Shown here piece by piece: positions 15,228 to 29,290 of a DNA stretch of 64,000 nt. Source of the stretch: Megachile rotundata (Eukaryota > Arthropoda > Insecta > Hymenoptera > Megachilidae). The stretch covers positions 682,001 through 746,000 of the forward strand of contig NW_027473351.1 in the NCBI RefSeq assembly GCF_050947335.1, given 5' to 3'. A program made the position numbers and the translations under genes. Position 1 is the first letter of the stretch. Each line of letters opens with the position of its first letter. The notes beneath the pieces were generated by a model, which made no database searches, was not told where the DNA came from, and worked only from the letters and a program-made list of their open reading frames with translations.

Positions 15228-16979
15228 ATTGTATTATTGTGATTGTATGATTGTGATTGTATGATTGTGATTGTATGATTGTGATTGTATGATTGTTTTT
15301 GTGTGATTGTGATTGTATAGTAGTAATTGTAGGATTGTCATCGTATGATTGTGATTGTATGATTGTTTTTGTATGATTGTGATTGTATAGTAGTAATTGT
15401 ATGATTGTCTTCGTATGATTGTGGTTGTATGATTGTGATTGTATCATTGCGATAGTATGATTGTGATTGTATGATTGCGGTCGTATGATTGTGATCGTAT
15501 GATTGTGATTGTATGATTGTGATTGTATGATTGTGATTGTATGATTGTGATTGTATCATTGTGATTGTTTGATTGTGATCATATGATTGTGATTGTATGA
15601 TTGTGAATGTATGATTGTGATTGTATCATTGTGATTGTATGATTGTGATTGTATGATTGTTTTTGTGTGATTGTGATTGTATAGTAGTAATTGTAGGATT
15701 GTCATCGTATGATTGTGATTGTATGATTGTTTTTGTATGATTGTGATTGTATAGTAGTAATTGTATGATTGCCTTCGTATGATTGTGGTTGTATGATTGT
15801 GATTGTATCATTGCGATAGTATGATTGTGATTGTATGATTGTGATTGTATGATTGTGATTGTATGTTTGCGATAGTGTGATTGGGATTGTGTGATTGTGA
15901 TTGTATGATTGTGATTGTATGATTGAGATTGCATGATTGTGATTGTATTATTGTGATTGTATGATTGTGATTGTATGATTGTGATTGTATGATTGTGAAT
16001 GTATGACTGTGATTGTATGATTGTGAATGTGTGATTGTGATTGTATGATTGTTTTTGTATGATTGTGATTGTATAGTAGTAATTGTATGATTGTCATCGT
16101 ATGATTGTGTTTGTATGATTGTTTTTGTATGATTGTGATTGTATAGTAGTAATTGTATGATTGTCTTCGTATGATTGTGATCGTATGATTGTGATTGTAT
16201 GATTGTGATTGCATGATTGTGATTGTATCATTGTTTTTGTATGATTGTGATTGTATGATTGCGATTGTGTGATTGTGATTGTATGATTGTGATTGTATGA
16301 TTGTGATTGTATGATTGGGATGGTATGATTGTGATTGTATGATTCTGATTGCATGATTGTGATTGTATGATTGTGATTGTATGATTGTGATTGTATGATT
16401 GTGATTGTATCATTGTTTTTGTATGATTGTGATTGTATGATTGCGATTGTGTGATTGTGATTGTATGATTGTGATTGTATGATTGTGATTGTATGATTGG
16501 GATGGTATGATTGTGATTGTATGATTGTGATTGTATGATTGTGATTGCATGTTTGTGATTGTATGATTGTGATTGTATGATTGTGATTGTATGATTGTGA
16601 TTGCATGATTGTGATTGAATGATTGTGATTGTATGATTGTGATTGTATGATTGTGATTGTATGATTGTGATTGTATGATTGTGAATGTATGATTGTGATT
16701 GTATGATTGTGATTGTATGATTGTGATTGTATTATTGTGATTGTATGATTGTGATTGTATGATTGTGCTTGTATCATTGTTTTTGTATGATTGTGATTGT
16801 ATGATCGCGATTGTGTGATTGTGATTGTATGATTGTGATTGTATGATTGTGATTGTATGATTGTGAATGTATGATTGTGATTGTATGATTGTGATTGTAT
16901 GATTGTGATTGTATGATTGTTTTTGTATGATTGTGATTGTATAGTAGTAATTGTATGATTGTCTTCGTATGATTGTGAT
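15228..16979 (+). repeat. Higher-order block C, copy 2 (pairs with 32.2-34.0 kb)
   Basis: Matches 32225-33976 at an offset of 16997 bp, which is 1214 monomers plus 1. The extra base is the single-base insertion at 31821-31835 that lies between the two copies. The match ends on the right where this copy continues directly to the divergent marker at 16995, while the later copy has more monomers first (marker offset 17165). Confidence 0.83.
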
Positions 16980-16994
16980 TGTATGATTGTGATT

Positions 16995-17176
16995 GTAAGA
17001 TGGCGCGTGTATGATTGAGATTGTATGATTGTGATTGTATGATTGTGATCATATGGTTCTGATTGTTCGATTGCGATTGTACGATTGTGATTACATGATT
17101 GTGATTGCATGATTGTTTTTGTATGATTGTGATTCTATGATTTTGATTTTATGATTGTGCCTGTATGATTGTGATG
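16995..17176 (+). repeat. Divergent marker block, copy 1 (partial, 13 monomers)
   Basis: First occurrence of the most divergent monomer series in the window: GTAAGATGGCGCGT at 16995, then ATATGGTTCTGATT, GTTCGATTGCGATT, GTACGATTGTGATT, ACATGATTGTGATT, a CTATG and a TTATG monomer, and GTATGATTGTGATG. It lacks the GCAATT/TTATGAG end seen in full copies. It also has a private TTTTGATT. Confidence 0.85.
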
Positions 17177-18184
17177 GTATGATTGTGATTGTATGATTGT
17201 GATTGTATGATTGTGATTGTATGATTGTGATTGTATGATTGTGATTGTACGATTGTGATTGTATGATTGTGATTGTATGATTGTGATTGTATGATTGTGA
17301 TTGTATGATTGTGATTGTATGATTGTGATTGTATGATTGTGATTGTATGATTGTGATTGCATGATTGTGATTGAATGATTGTGATTGTATGATTGTGATT
17401 GTACGATTGTGATTGTATGATTGTGATTGTATGATTGTGATTGTACGATTGTGATTGTATGATTGTGATTGTATGATTGTGATTGTATGATTGCGATTGT
17501 ATGATTGTGATTGTATGATTGTGATTGTATGATTGTGATTGTATGATTGTGATTGTATGATTGTGATTGTATGATTGTGATTGTATGATTGTGACTGTAT
17601 GATTGTGAATGTATGACTGTGATTGTATGATTGTGAATGTGTGATTGTGTTTGTATGATTGTTTTTGTATTATTGTGATTGTATAGTAGTAATTGTATGA
17701 TTGTAATCGTATGATTGTGTTTGTATGATTGTTTTTGTATGATTGTGATTGTATAGTAGTAATTGTATGATTGTCTTCGTATGATTGTGATCGTATGATT
17801 GTGATTGTATGATTGTGATTGCATGATTGTGTTTGTATCATTGTTTTTGTATGATTGTGATTGTATGATTGCGATTGTGTGATTGTGATAGTATGATTGT
17901 GATTGTATGATTGTGATTGTATGATTGGGATGGTATGATTGTGATTGTATGATTCTGATTGTATGATTGTGATTGTATGAATGTGATTGTATGATTGTGA
18001 TTGTATCATTGTTTTTGTATGATTGTGTTTGTATGATTGCGATTGTGTGATTGTGATTGTATGATTGTGATTGTATGATTGTGATTGTATGATTGGGATG
18101 GTATGATTGTGATTGTATGATTGTGATTGTATGATTGTGATTGCATGTTTGTGATTGTATGATTGTGATTGTATGATTGTGATT

Positions 18185-18394
18185 GTATGATTGTGATCAT
18201 ATGGTTCTGACTGTTCGATTGCGATTGTACGATTGTGATTACATGATTGTGATTGCATGATTGTTTTTGTATGATTGTGATTCTATGATTGTGATTTTAT
18301 GATTGTGCCTGTATGATTGTGATGGTATGATTGTGATTGTATGATTGCGATTGTATGATTGCAATTTTATGAGTGTGATTATATGATTATGATT
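18185..18394 (+). repeat. Divergent marker block, copy 2 (15 monomers, lacks the GTAAGATGG start)
   Basis: Begins at the TGATCA monomer and ATATGGTTCTGACT and runs to TTATGAGTGTGATT and ATATGATTATGATT. It has a private GACT in the second monomer. It lies 1148 bp (82 monomers) after the preceding copy. Confidence 0.85.
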
Positions 18395-21182
18395 GTATGA
18401 CTGTGATTGTATGATTGTGATTGTATGATTGTTTTTGTATGATTGTGATTGTATGATTGTGATTGTATGATTGTGATTGCATGATTGTGATTGAATGATT
18501 GTGATTGTATGATTGTGATTGTACGATTGTGATTGTATGATTGCGATAGTATGATTGTGATTGTATGATTGTGATTGTATGATTGTGATTGTACGATTGT
18601 GATTGTATGATTGTGATTGTATGATTGTGATTGTATTATTGTGATTGAATGATTGTGATTGTATGATTGTGATTGTATGATTGTGAATGTATGATTGTGA
18701 TTGTATGATTGTGATTGTATGATTGTGATTGTATGATTTGAATTGTATGATTTGAATTGTATGATTGCGATTGTATCATTGTTTGTGTATGATTGTGATT
18801 GTATGATTGTGATTGTATGATTGTGATTGTATGATTGTGATTGTATGATTGTGATTGTATGATTGTGATTGTATGATTGTGATTGTATGATTGTGATTGC
18901 ATGATTGTGATTGAATGATTGTGATTGTATGATTGTGATTGCACGATTGTGATTGTATGATTGCGATAGTATGATTGTGATTGTATGATTGTGATTGTAT
19001 GATTGTGATTGTATGATTGTGATTGTATGATTGTGATTGTATGATTGTGATTGTATGATTGTGATTGTATGATTGTGATTGTATGATTGAGATTGTATGA
19101 TTGTGATTGTATTATTGTGATTGTATGATTGTGATTGTATGATTGTGATTGTATGATTGTGAATGTATGATCGTGATTGTATGATTGTGATTGTATGATT
19201 GTGATTGTATTATTGTGATTGTATGATTGTGATTGTATGATTGTGATTGTATGATTGTGATTGTATGATTGTGATTGCATGATTGTGATTGTATGATTGT
19301 GATTGTATGATTGTGATTGTATGACTGTGATTGCATGATTGTGACTGAATGATTGTGATTGTATGATTGTGATTGTACGATTGTGATTGTATGATTGCGA
19401 TAGTATGATTGTGATTGTATGATTATGTTTGTATGATTGTGATTGTATGATTGTGATTGTATCATTGTTTTTGTATGATTGTGATTGTATGATTGCGATT
19501 GTGTGATTGTGATTGTATGATTGTGATTGTATGATTGTGATAGTATGATTGAGATTGTATGATTGTGATTGTATTATTGTGATTGTATGATTGTGATTGT
19601 ATGACTATGATTGTATGATTGTTTTTGTATGATTGTGATTGTATAGTAGTAATTGTATGATTGTCTTCGTATGATTGTGATCGTATGATTGTGATTGTAT
19701 GATTGTGATTGTATGATTGTGATTGTATGATTGTGATTGTATGATTGTGATTGTATGATTGTGATTGTATCATTGTTTTTGTATGATTGTGATTGTATGA
19801 TTGCGATTGTGTGATTGTGATTGTATGATTGGGATGGTATGATTGTGATTGTATGATTGTGATTGTATGATTGTGATTGCATGATTGTGATTGTATGATT
19901 GTGATTGTATGATTGTGATCGTATGATTGTGATTGCATGATTGTGATTGAATGATTGTGATTGTATGATCGTGATTGTACGATTGTGATTGTATGATTGC
20001 GATAGTATGATTGTGATTGTATGATTGTGTTTGTATGATTGTGATTGTATGATTGTGATTGTATGATAGTGATTGTATGATTGTGATTGTATGATCGCGA
20101 TTGTATGATTGTGATTGTATGATTGAGATTGTATGATTGTGATTGTATTATTGTGATTGTATGATTGTGATTGTATGATTGTGATTGCATGATTGTGAAT
20201 GTATGATTGTGATTGTATGATTGTGATTGTATGATTGTGATTGTATGATTGTGATTGTACGATTGTGATTGTATGATTGCGATAGTATGATTGTGATTGT
20301 ATGATTGTGTTTGTATGATTGTGATTGTATGATTGTGATTGTATGATCGTTTTTGTGTGATTGTGATTGTATAGTAGTAATTGTAGGATTGTCATCGTAT
20401 GATTGTGATTGTATGATTGTTTTTGTATGATTGTGATTGTATAGTAGTAATTGTATGATTGTCTTCGTATGATTGTGATCGTATGATTGTGATTGTATGA
20501 TTGTGATTGTATGATTGTGATTGTATGATTGTGATTGTATGATTGTGATTGTATGATTGTGATTGTATGATTGTGATTGTATGATTGTGATTGCATGATT
20601 GTGATTGAATGATTGTGATTGTATGATTGTGATTGTACGATTGTGATTGTATGATTGCGATAGTATGGTTGTGATTGTATGATTGTGATTGTATGATTGT
20701 GATTGTATGATTGTGATTGTATGATTGTGATTGTATGATTGAGATTGTATGATTGTGATTGTATTATTGTGATTGTATCATTGTGATTGTATGATTGTTT
20801 TTGTATGATTGTGATTGAATAGTAGTAATTGTATGATTGTCATCGTATGATTGTGATTGTATGATTGTTTTCGTATGATTGTGATTGTATAGTAGTAATT
20901 GTATGATTGTCTTCGTATGATTGTGATCGTATGATTGTGATTGTATGATTGTGATTGTATGATTGTGATTGTATGATTTGAATTGTATGATTTGAATTGT
21001 ATGATTGCGATTGTATCATTGTTTGTGTATGATTGTGATTGTATGATTGTGATTGTATGATTGTGATTGTATGATTGTGATTGTATGATTGTGATTGTAT
21101 GATTGTGATTGTATGATTGTGATTGTATGATTGTGATTGCATGATTGTGATTGAATGATTGTGATTGTATGATTGTGATTGT
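18395..21182 (+). repeat. Satellite stretch between the second marker block and block A copy 2
   Basis: Consensus-rich 14-bp monomers with GTATGATTTGAATT pairs at 18731 and 20971 and the usual TAGTAGTAATT/TCATC/TCTTC groups. No divergent marker, no register shift and no gene are visible. Confidence 0.75.
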
Positions 21183-23018
21183 ACGATTGTGATTGTATGA
21201 TTGCGATAGTATGATTGTGATTGTATGATTGTGATTGTATGATTGTGATTGTATGATTGTGTTTGTATGATTGTGATTGTATGATTGTGATTGTATGATT
21301 GTGATTGTATGATCGCGATTGTATGATTGAGATTGTATGATTGTGATTGTATTATTGTGATTGTATGATTGCCATTGTATGATTGTGATTGTATGATTGT
21401 GAATGTATGATTGTGATTGTATGATTGTGATTGTATGATTGTGATTGTATGATTGTTTTTGTATGATTGTGATTGTATAGTAGTAATTGTATGATTGTCT
21501 TCGTATGATTGTGATCGTATGATTGTGATTGTATGATTGTGATTGCATGATTGTGATTGTATCATTGTTTTTGTATGATTGTGATTGTATGATTGCGATT
21601 GTGTGATTGTGATTGTATGATTGTGATTGTATGATTGTGATTGTATGTTTGGGATTGTACGAATGTGATTGTATGATTGCGATAGTATGATTGTGATTGT
21701 ATGATTGTGATTGTATGATTGTGATTGTACGATTGTGATTGTATGATTGTGATTGTATGATTGTGATTGTATGATTGTGATTGTATGATTGTGATTGTAT
21801 GATTGTGATTGTATGATTGAGATTGTATGATTGTGATTGTATTATTGTGATTGTATGATTGTGATTGTATGATTGTGATTGTATGATTGTGAATGTATGA
21901 TTGTGATTGTATGATTGTGATTGTATGATTGTGATTGTATGATTGTGATTGTATGATTTGAATTGTATGATTTGAATTGTATGATTGCGATTGTATCATT
22001 GTTTGTGTATGATTGTGATTGTATGATTGTGATTGTATGATTGTGATTGTATGATTGTGATTGTATGATTGTGATTGTATGATTGTGATTGTATGATTGC
22101 GATTGTATGATTGTGATTGTATGATTGTGATTGTATGATTGTGATTGTATGATTGTGATTGTATGATTGTGATTGTATGATTGTGATTGTATGATTGTGA
22201 TTGTATGATTGTGATTGCATGATTGTGATTGAATGATTGTGATTGTATGATTGTGATTGTACGATTGTGATTGTACGATTGCGATAGTATGGTTGTGATT
22301 GTATGATTGTGATTGTATGATTGTGATTGTATGATTGTGATTGTATGATTGTGATTGTATGATTGTGATTGTATGATTGTGATTGTATGATTGTGATTGT
22401 ATGATTGTGATTGTATGATTGTGATTGTATTATTGTGATTGTATGATTGTGATTGTATGATTGTGATTGTATGATTGTGATTGTATGATTGTGATTGTAT
22501 GATTGTGAATGTATGATTGTGATTGTATGATTGTGATTGTATGATTGTGATTGTATTATTGTGATTGTATGATTGTGATTGTATGATTGTGATTGTATGA
22601 TTGTGCTTGTATCATTGCTTTTGTATGATTGTGATTGTATGATTGCGATTGTGTGATTGTGATTGTATGATTGGGATGGTATGATTGTGATTGTATGATT
22701 GTAATTGTATGATTGTAATTGTATGATTGTGATTGCATGATTGTTTTTGTATGATTGTGATTGTATGATTGTGATTGTATGATTGTGATTGCATGATTGT
22801 GATTGAATGATTGTGATTGTATGATTGTGATTGTACGATTGTGATTGTATGATTGCGATAGTATGATTGTGATTGTATGATTGTGATTGTATGATTGTGA
22901 TTGTACGATTGTGATTGTACGATTGTGATTGTATGATTGTGATTGTATGATTGTGATTGTATGATTGTGATTGTATGATTGTTTTTGTATGATTGTGATT
23001 GTATAGTAGTAATTGTAC
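21183..23018 (+). repeat. Higher-order block A, copy 2
   Basis: Second copy of the block at 1-1850. The rare variants TCGCG (21313), GCCATT (21371) and TGTTTGGG (21646) fall at exactly the same relative positions. Part of it (from about 22.55 kb) also belongs to the family seen at 2.58, 11.83 and 27.40 kb. Confidence 0.85.
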
Positions 23019-24405
23019 GATTGTCATCGTATGATTGTGATTGTATGATTGTTTTCGTATGATTGTGATTGTATAGCAGTAATTGTATGATTGTGATTGT
23101 ATGATTGTGATTGTATGATTGTGATTGTATGATTGTTTTTGTATGATTGTGATTGTATAGTAGTAATTGTATGATTGTCATCGTATGATTCTGATTGTAT
23201 GATTGTTTTCGTATGATTGTGATTGTATAGTAGTAATTGTATGATTGTCTTCGTATGATTGTGATCGTATGATTGTGATTGTATGATTGTGATTGTATGA
23301 TTGTGATTGTATGATTTGAATTGTATGATTTGAATTGTATGATTGCGATTGTATCATTGTTTGTGTATGATTGTGATTGTATGATTATGATTGTATGATT
23401 GTGATTGCATGATTGTGATTGAATGATTGTGATTGTATGATTGTGATTGTACGATTGTGATTGTATGATTGCGATAGTATGATTGTGATTGTATGATTGT
23501 GATTGTATGATTGATATTGTATGATTGTGATTGTATGATTGTGATTGTATGATTGTGATTGTATGATTGAGGTTGTATGATTGCGATAGTATGGTTGTGA
23601 TTGTATGATTGTGATTGTATGATTGTGATTGTATGATTGTGATTGTATGATTGTGATTGTATGATTGTGATTGTATGATTGTGATTGTATGATTGTGATT
23701 GTATGATTGTGATTGTATGATTGTGATTGTATGATTGTGATTGTATGATTGTGATTGTATTATTGTGATTGTATGATTGTGATTGTATGATTGTGATTGT
23801 ATGATTGTGAATGTATGATTGTGATTGTATGATTGTGATTGTATGATTGTGATTGTATGATAGTGATTGTATGATTGTGATTGTATGATTGTGCTTGTAT
23901 CATTGCTTTTGTATGATTGTGATTGTATGATTGCGATTGTGTGATTGTGATTGTATGATTGGGATGGTATGATTGTGATTGTATGATTGTAATTGTATGA
24001 TTGTAATTGTATGATTGTGATTGCATGATTGTTTTTGTATGATTGTGATTGTATGATTGTGATTGTATGATTGTGATTGCATGATTGTGATTGAATGATT
24101 GTGATTGTATGATTGTGATTGTACGATTGTGATTGTATGATTGCGATAGTATGATTGTGATTGTATGATTGTGATTGTATGATTGTGATTGTATGATTGT
24201 GATTGTATGATTGTGATTGTATGATTGGTTTTGTATGATTGTGGTTGTATAGTAGTAATTGTATGATTGTCATCGTATGATTGTGATTGTATGATTGTTT
24301 TCGTGTGATTGTGATTGTATAGTAGTAATTGTATGATTGTGACTGTATGACTGTGATTGTATGATTGTTTTTGTATGATTGTGATTGTATAGTAGTAATT
24401 GTATG

Positions 24406-27386
24406 ATTGTCATCGTATGATTCTGATTGTATGACTGTTTTCGTATGATTGTGATTGTATAGTAGTAATTGTATGATTGTCTTCGTATGATTGTGATCGT
24501 ATGATTGTGATTGTATGATTGTGATTGTATGATTGTGATTGTATGATTTGAATTGTATGATTTGAATTGTATGATTGCGATTGTATCATTGTTTGTGTAT
24601 GATTGTGATTGTATGATTGTGATTGTATGATTGTGATTGCATGATTGTGATTGAATGATTGTGATTGTATGATTGTGATTGTACGATTGTGATTGTATGA
24701 TTGCGATAGTATGATTGTGATTGTATGATTGTGATTGTATGATTGTGATTGTATGATTGTGAATGTATGATTGTGATTGTATGATTGTGATTGTATGATT
24801 GAGGTTGCATGATTGTGATTGTATTATTGTGATTGTATGATTGTGATTGTATGATTGTGATTGTATGATTGTGAATGTATGATTGTGATTGTATGATTGT
24901 GATTGTATTATTGTGATTGTATGATTGTGATTGTATGATTGTGCTTGTATCATTGTTTTTGTATGATTGTGATTGTATGATTGCGATTGTGTGATTGTGA
25001 TTGTATGATTGGGATGGTATGACTGTGATTGTATGATTGTGATTGTATGATTGTGATTGCATGATTGTGATTGTATGATTGTGATTGTATGCTTGTGATT
25101 GTATGATTGTGATTGCATGATTGTGATTGAATGATTGTGATTGTATGATTGTGATTGTACGATTGTGATTGTATGATTGCGATAGTATGATTGTGATTGT
25201 ATGATTGTGTTTGTATGATTGTGATTGTATGATTGTGATTGTATGATCGTTTTTGTGTGATTGTGATTGTATAGTAGTAATTGTAGGATTGTCATCGTAT
25301 GATTGTGATTGTATGATTGTTTTTGTATGATTGTGATTGTATAGTAGTAATTGTATGATTGTCTTCGTATGATTGTGATCGTATGATTGTGATTGTATGA
25401 TTGTGATTGTATGATTGTGATTGTATGATTGTGATTGTATGATTGTGATTGTATGATTGTGATTGTATCATTGTTTTTGTATGATTGTGATTGTATGATT
25501 GCGATTGTGTGATTGTGATTGTATGATTGGGATGGTATGATTGTGATTGTATGATTGTGATTGTATGATTGTGATTGCATGATTGTGATTGTATGATTGT
25601 GATTGTATGATTGTGATTGCATGATTGTGATTGAATGATTGTGATTGTATGATTGAGATTGTATGATTGAGATTGTATGATTGTGATTGTATTATTGTGA
25701 TTGTAAGATTGTGATTGTATGATTGTTTTTGTATGATTGTGATTGTATGATTGCGATTGTGTGATTGTGATTGTATGATTGGGATGGTATGATTGTGATT
25801 GTATGATTGTGATTGTATGATTGTGATTGCATGATTGTGATTGTATGATTGTGAATGTATGATTATGATTGTATGATTGTGATTGTATGATTGTGATTGT
25901 ATGGTTGTTTTTGTATGATTGTGATTGTATAGTAGTAATTGTATGATTGTCATCGTATGATTGTGATTGTATGATTGCTTTTGTATGATTGTGATTGTAT
26001 AGTAGTAATTGTATGATTGTCTTCGTATGATTGTGATCGTATGATTGTGATTGTATGATTGTGATTGTATGATTGTGATTGTATGATTGTGATTGTATCA
26101 TTGTGATTGTTTGATTGTGATCATATGATTGTGATTGTATGATTGTGATTGTATGATTGTGATTGTATGATTGTGATTGTATGATTGTGATTGTATGATT
26201 GTGATTGTATGATTGTGATTGTATGATTGTGATTGTATGATTGTTTTTGTGTGATTGTGATTGTATAGCAGTAATTGTAGGATTGTCATCGTATGATTGT
26301 GATTGTATGATTGTTTTTGTATGATTGTGATTGTATAGTAGTAATTGCATGATTGTGATTGTATGATTGTGATTGTATCATTGTGATTGTTTGATTGTGA
26401 TCATATGATTGTGATTGTATGATTGTGATTGTATGATTGTGAATGTATGATTGTGATTGTATGATTGTGATTGTATGATTGTGATTGTATGATTGTTTTT
26501 GTGTGATTGTGATTGTATAGTAGTAATTGTAGGATTGTCATCGTATGATTGTGATTGTATGATTGTTTTTGTATGATTGTGATTGTATAGTAGTAATTGT
26601 ATGATTGTCTTCGTATGATTGTGGTTGTATGATTGTGATTGTATCATTGCGATAGTATGATTGTGATTGTATGATTGTGATTGTATGATTGTGATTGTAT
26701 GATTGCGATAGTATGATTGGGATTGTGTGATTGTGATTGTATGATTGTGATTGTATTATTGTGATTGTATGATTGTGATTGTATGATTGTGATTGTATAA
26801 TTGTGCTTGTATCATTGCTTTTGTATGATTGTGATTGTATGATTGCGATTGTGTGATTGTGATTGTATGATTGGGATGGTATGATTGTGATTGTATGATT
26901 GTGATTGTATGATTGTGATTGCATGATTGTGATTGTATGATTGTGATTGTATGATTGTGATTGCATGATTGTGATTGAATGATTGTGATTGTATGATTGC
27001 GATTGTATGATTGAGATTGTATGATTGTGATTGTATTATTGTGATTGTATGATTGTGATTGTATGATTGTGATTGTATGATTGTGATTGTATGATTGTGA
27101 ATGTATGATTATGATTGTATGATTGTGATTGTATGATTGTGATTGTATGGTTGTTTTTGTATGATTGTGATTGTATAGTAGTAATTGTATGATTGTCATC
27201 GTATGATTGTGATTGTATGATTGGTTTTGTATGATTGTGATTGTATAGTAGTAATTGTATGATTGTCTTCGTATGATTGTGATCGTATGATTGTGATTGT
27301 ATGATTGTGATTGTATGATTGTGATTGTATGATTGTGATTGTATGATTGTGATTGTATCATTGTGATTGTTTGATTGTGATCATAT
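24406..27386 (+). repeat. Higher-order block D, copy 2, with about 430 bp extra
   Basis: Partner of 6640-9200. The stretch from about 25245 to 25690 has no counterpart at the matching place in copy 1; it consists of the usual variant monomers. The rest follows copy 1 at fixed offsets. Confidence 0.78.
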
Positions 27387-27400
27387 GATTGTGATTGTAT

Positions 27401-29290
27401 CATTGCGATAGTATGATTGTGATTGTATGATTGTGATTGTATGATTGTGATTGTATGATTGCGATAGTATGATTGGGATTGTGTGATTGTGATTGTATGA
27501 TTGTGATTGTATTATTGTGATTGTATGATTGTGATTGTATGATTGTGATTGTATGATTGTGCTTGTATCATTGCTTTTGTATGATTGTGATTGTATGATT
27601 GCGATTGTGTGATTGTGATTGCATGATTGGGATGGTATGATTGTGATTGTATGATTGTAATTGTATGATTGTAATTGTATGATTGTGATTGCATGATTGT
27701 TTTTGTAAGATTGTGATTGTATGATTGTGATTGTATGATTGTGATTGCATGATTGTGATTGAATGATTGTGATTGTATGATTGTGATTGTACGATTGTGA
27801 TTGTATGATTGCGATAGTATGATTGTGATTGTATGATTGTGATTGTATGATTGTGATTGTACGATTGTGATTGTATGATTGTGATTGTATGATTGTGATT
27901 GTATGATTGTGATTGTATGATTGTGATTGTATGATTGTTTTTGTATGATTGTGATTGTATAGTAGTAATTGTATGATTGTCATCGTATGATTGTGATTGT
28001 ATGATTGTTTTCGTATGATTGTGATTGTATAGTAGTAATTGTATGATTGTGATTGTATGATTGTGATTGTATGATTGTTTTTGTATGATTGTGATTGTAT
28101 AGTAGTAATTGTATGATTGTCATCGTATGATTCTGATTGTATGATTGTTTTCGTATGATTGTGATTGTATAGTAGTAATTGTATGATTGTCTTCGTATGA
28201 TTGTGATCGTATGATTGTGATTGTATGATTGTGATTGTATGATTGTGATTGTATGATTTGAATTGTATGATTTGAATTGTATGATTGCGATTGTATCATT
28301 GTTTGTGTATGATTGTGATTGTATGATTGTGATTGTATGATTGTGATTGCATGATTGTGATTGAATGATTGTGATTGTATGATTGTGATTGTACGATTGT
28401 GATTGTATGATTGCGATAGTATGATTGTGATTGTATGATTGTGATTGTATGATTGTGATTGTATGATTGTGATTGTATGATTGTGATTGTATGATTGTGA
28501 TTGTATGATTGAGGTTGTATGATTGTGATTGTATTATTGTGATTGTATGATTGTGATTGTATGATTGTGATTGTATGATTGTGAATGTATGATTGTGATT
28601 GTATGATTGTGGTTGTATTATTGTGATTGTATGATTGTGATTGTATGATTGTGATTGTATGATTGTGCTTGTATCATTGTTTTTGTATGATTGTGATTGT
28701 ATGATTGCGATTGTGTGATTGTGATTGTATGATTGGGATGGTATGACTGTGATTGTATGATTGTGATTGTATGATTGTGATTGCATGATTGTGATTGTAT
28801 GATTGTGATTGTATGCTTGTGATTGTATGATTGTGATTGCATGATTGTGATTGAATGATTGTGATTGTATGATTGTGATTGTACGATTGTGATTGTATGA
28901 TTGCGATAGTATGATTGTGATTGTATGATTGTGTTTGTATGATTGTGATTGTATGATTGTGATTGTATGATCGTTTTTGTGTGATTGTGATTGTATAGTA
29001 GTAATTGTAGGATTGTCATCGTATGATTGTGATTGTATGATTGTTTTTGTATGATTGTGATTGTATAGTAGTAATTGTATGATTGTCTTCGTATGATTGT
29101 GATCGTATGATTGTGATTGTATGATTGTGATTGTATGATTGTGATTGTATGATTGTGATTGTATGATTGTGATTGTATCATTGTTTTTGTATGATTGTGA
29201 TTGTATGATTGCGATTGTGTGATTGTGATTGTATGATTGGGATTGTGTGATTGTGATTGTATGATTGTGATTGTATGATTGAGATTGCAT
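27401..29290 (+). repeat. Higher-order block B, copy 3 (partial)
   Basis: Corresponds to about 11833-13764 at offsets of 15568 bp, falling to 15526 bp (1109 monomers) at the right, and therefore to about 2579-4524 as well. It begins at the monomer with CATTGCGATA at 27401. It includes the GTATGATTTGAATT pair at 28251. Confidence 0.8.

Noticed and set aside
16995..17176. The divergent marker block as a small insertion or transposon remnant
   Set aside because: It keeps the 14-bp register and every monomer aligns to the consensus with a few substitutions. No terminal repeats or target-site duplication are visible.
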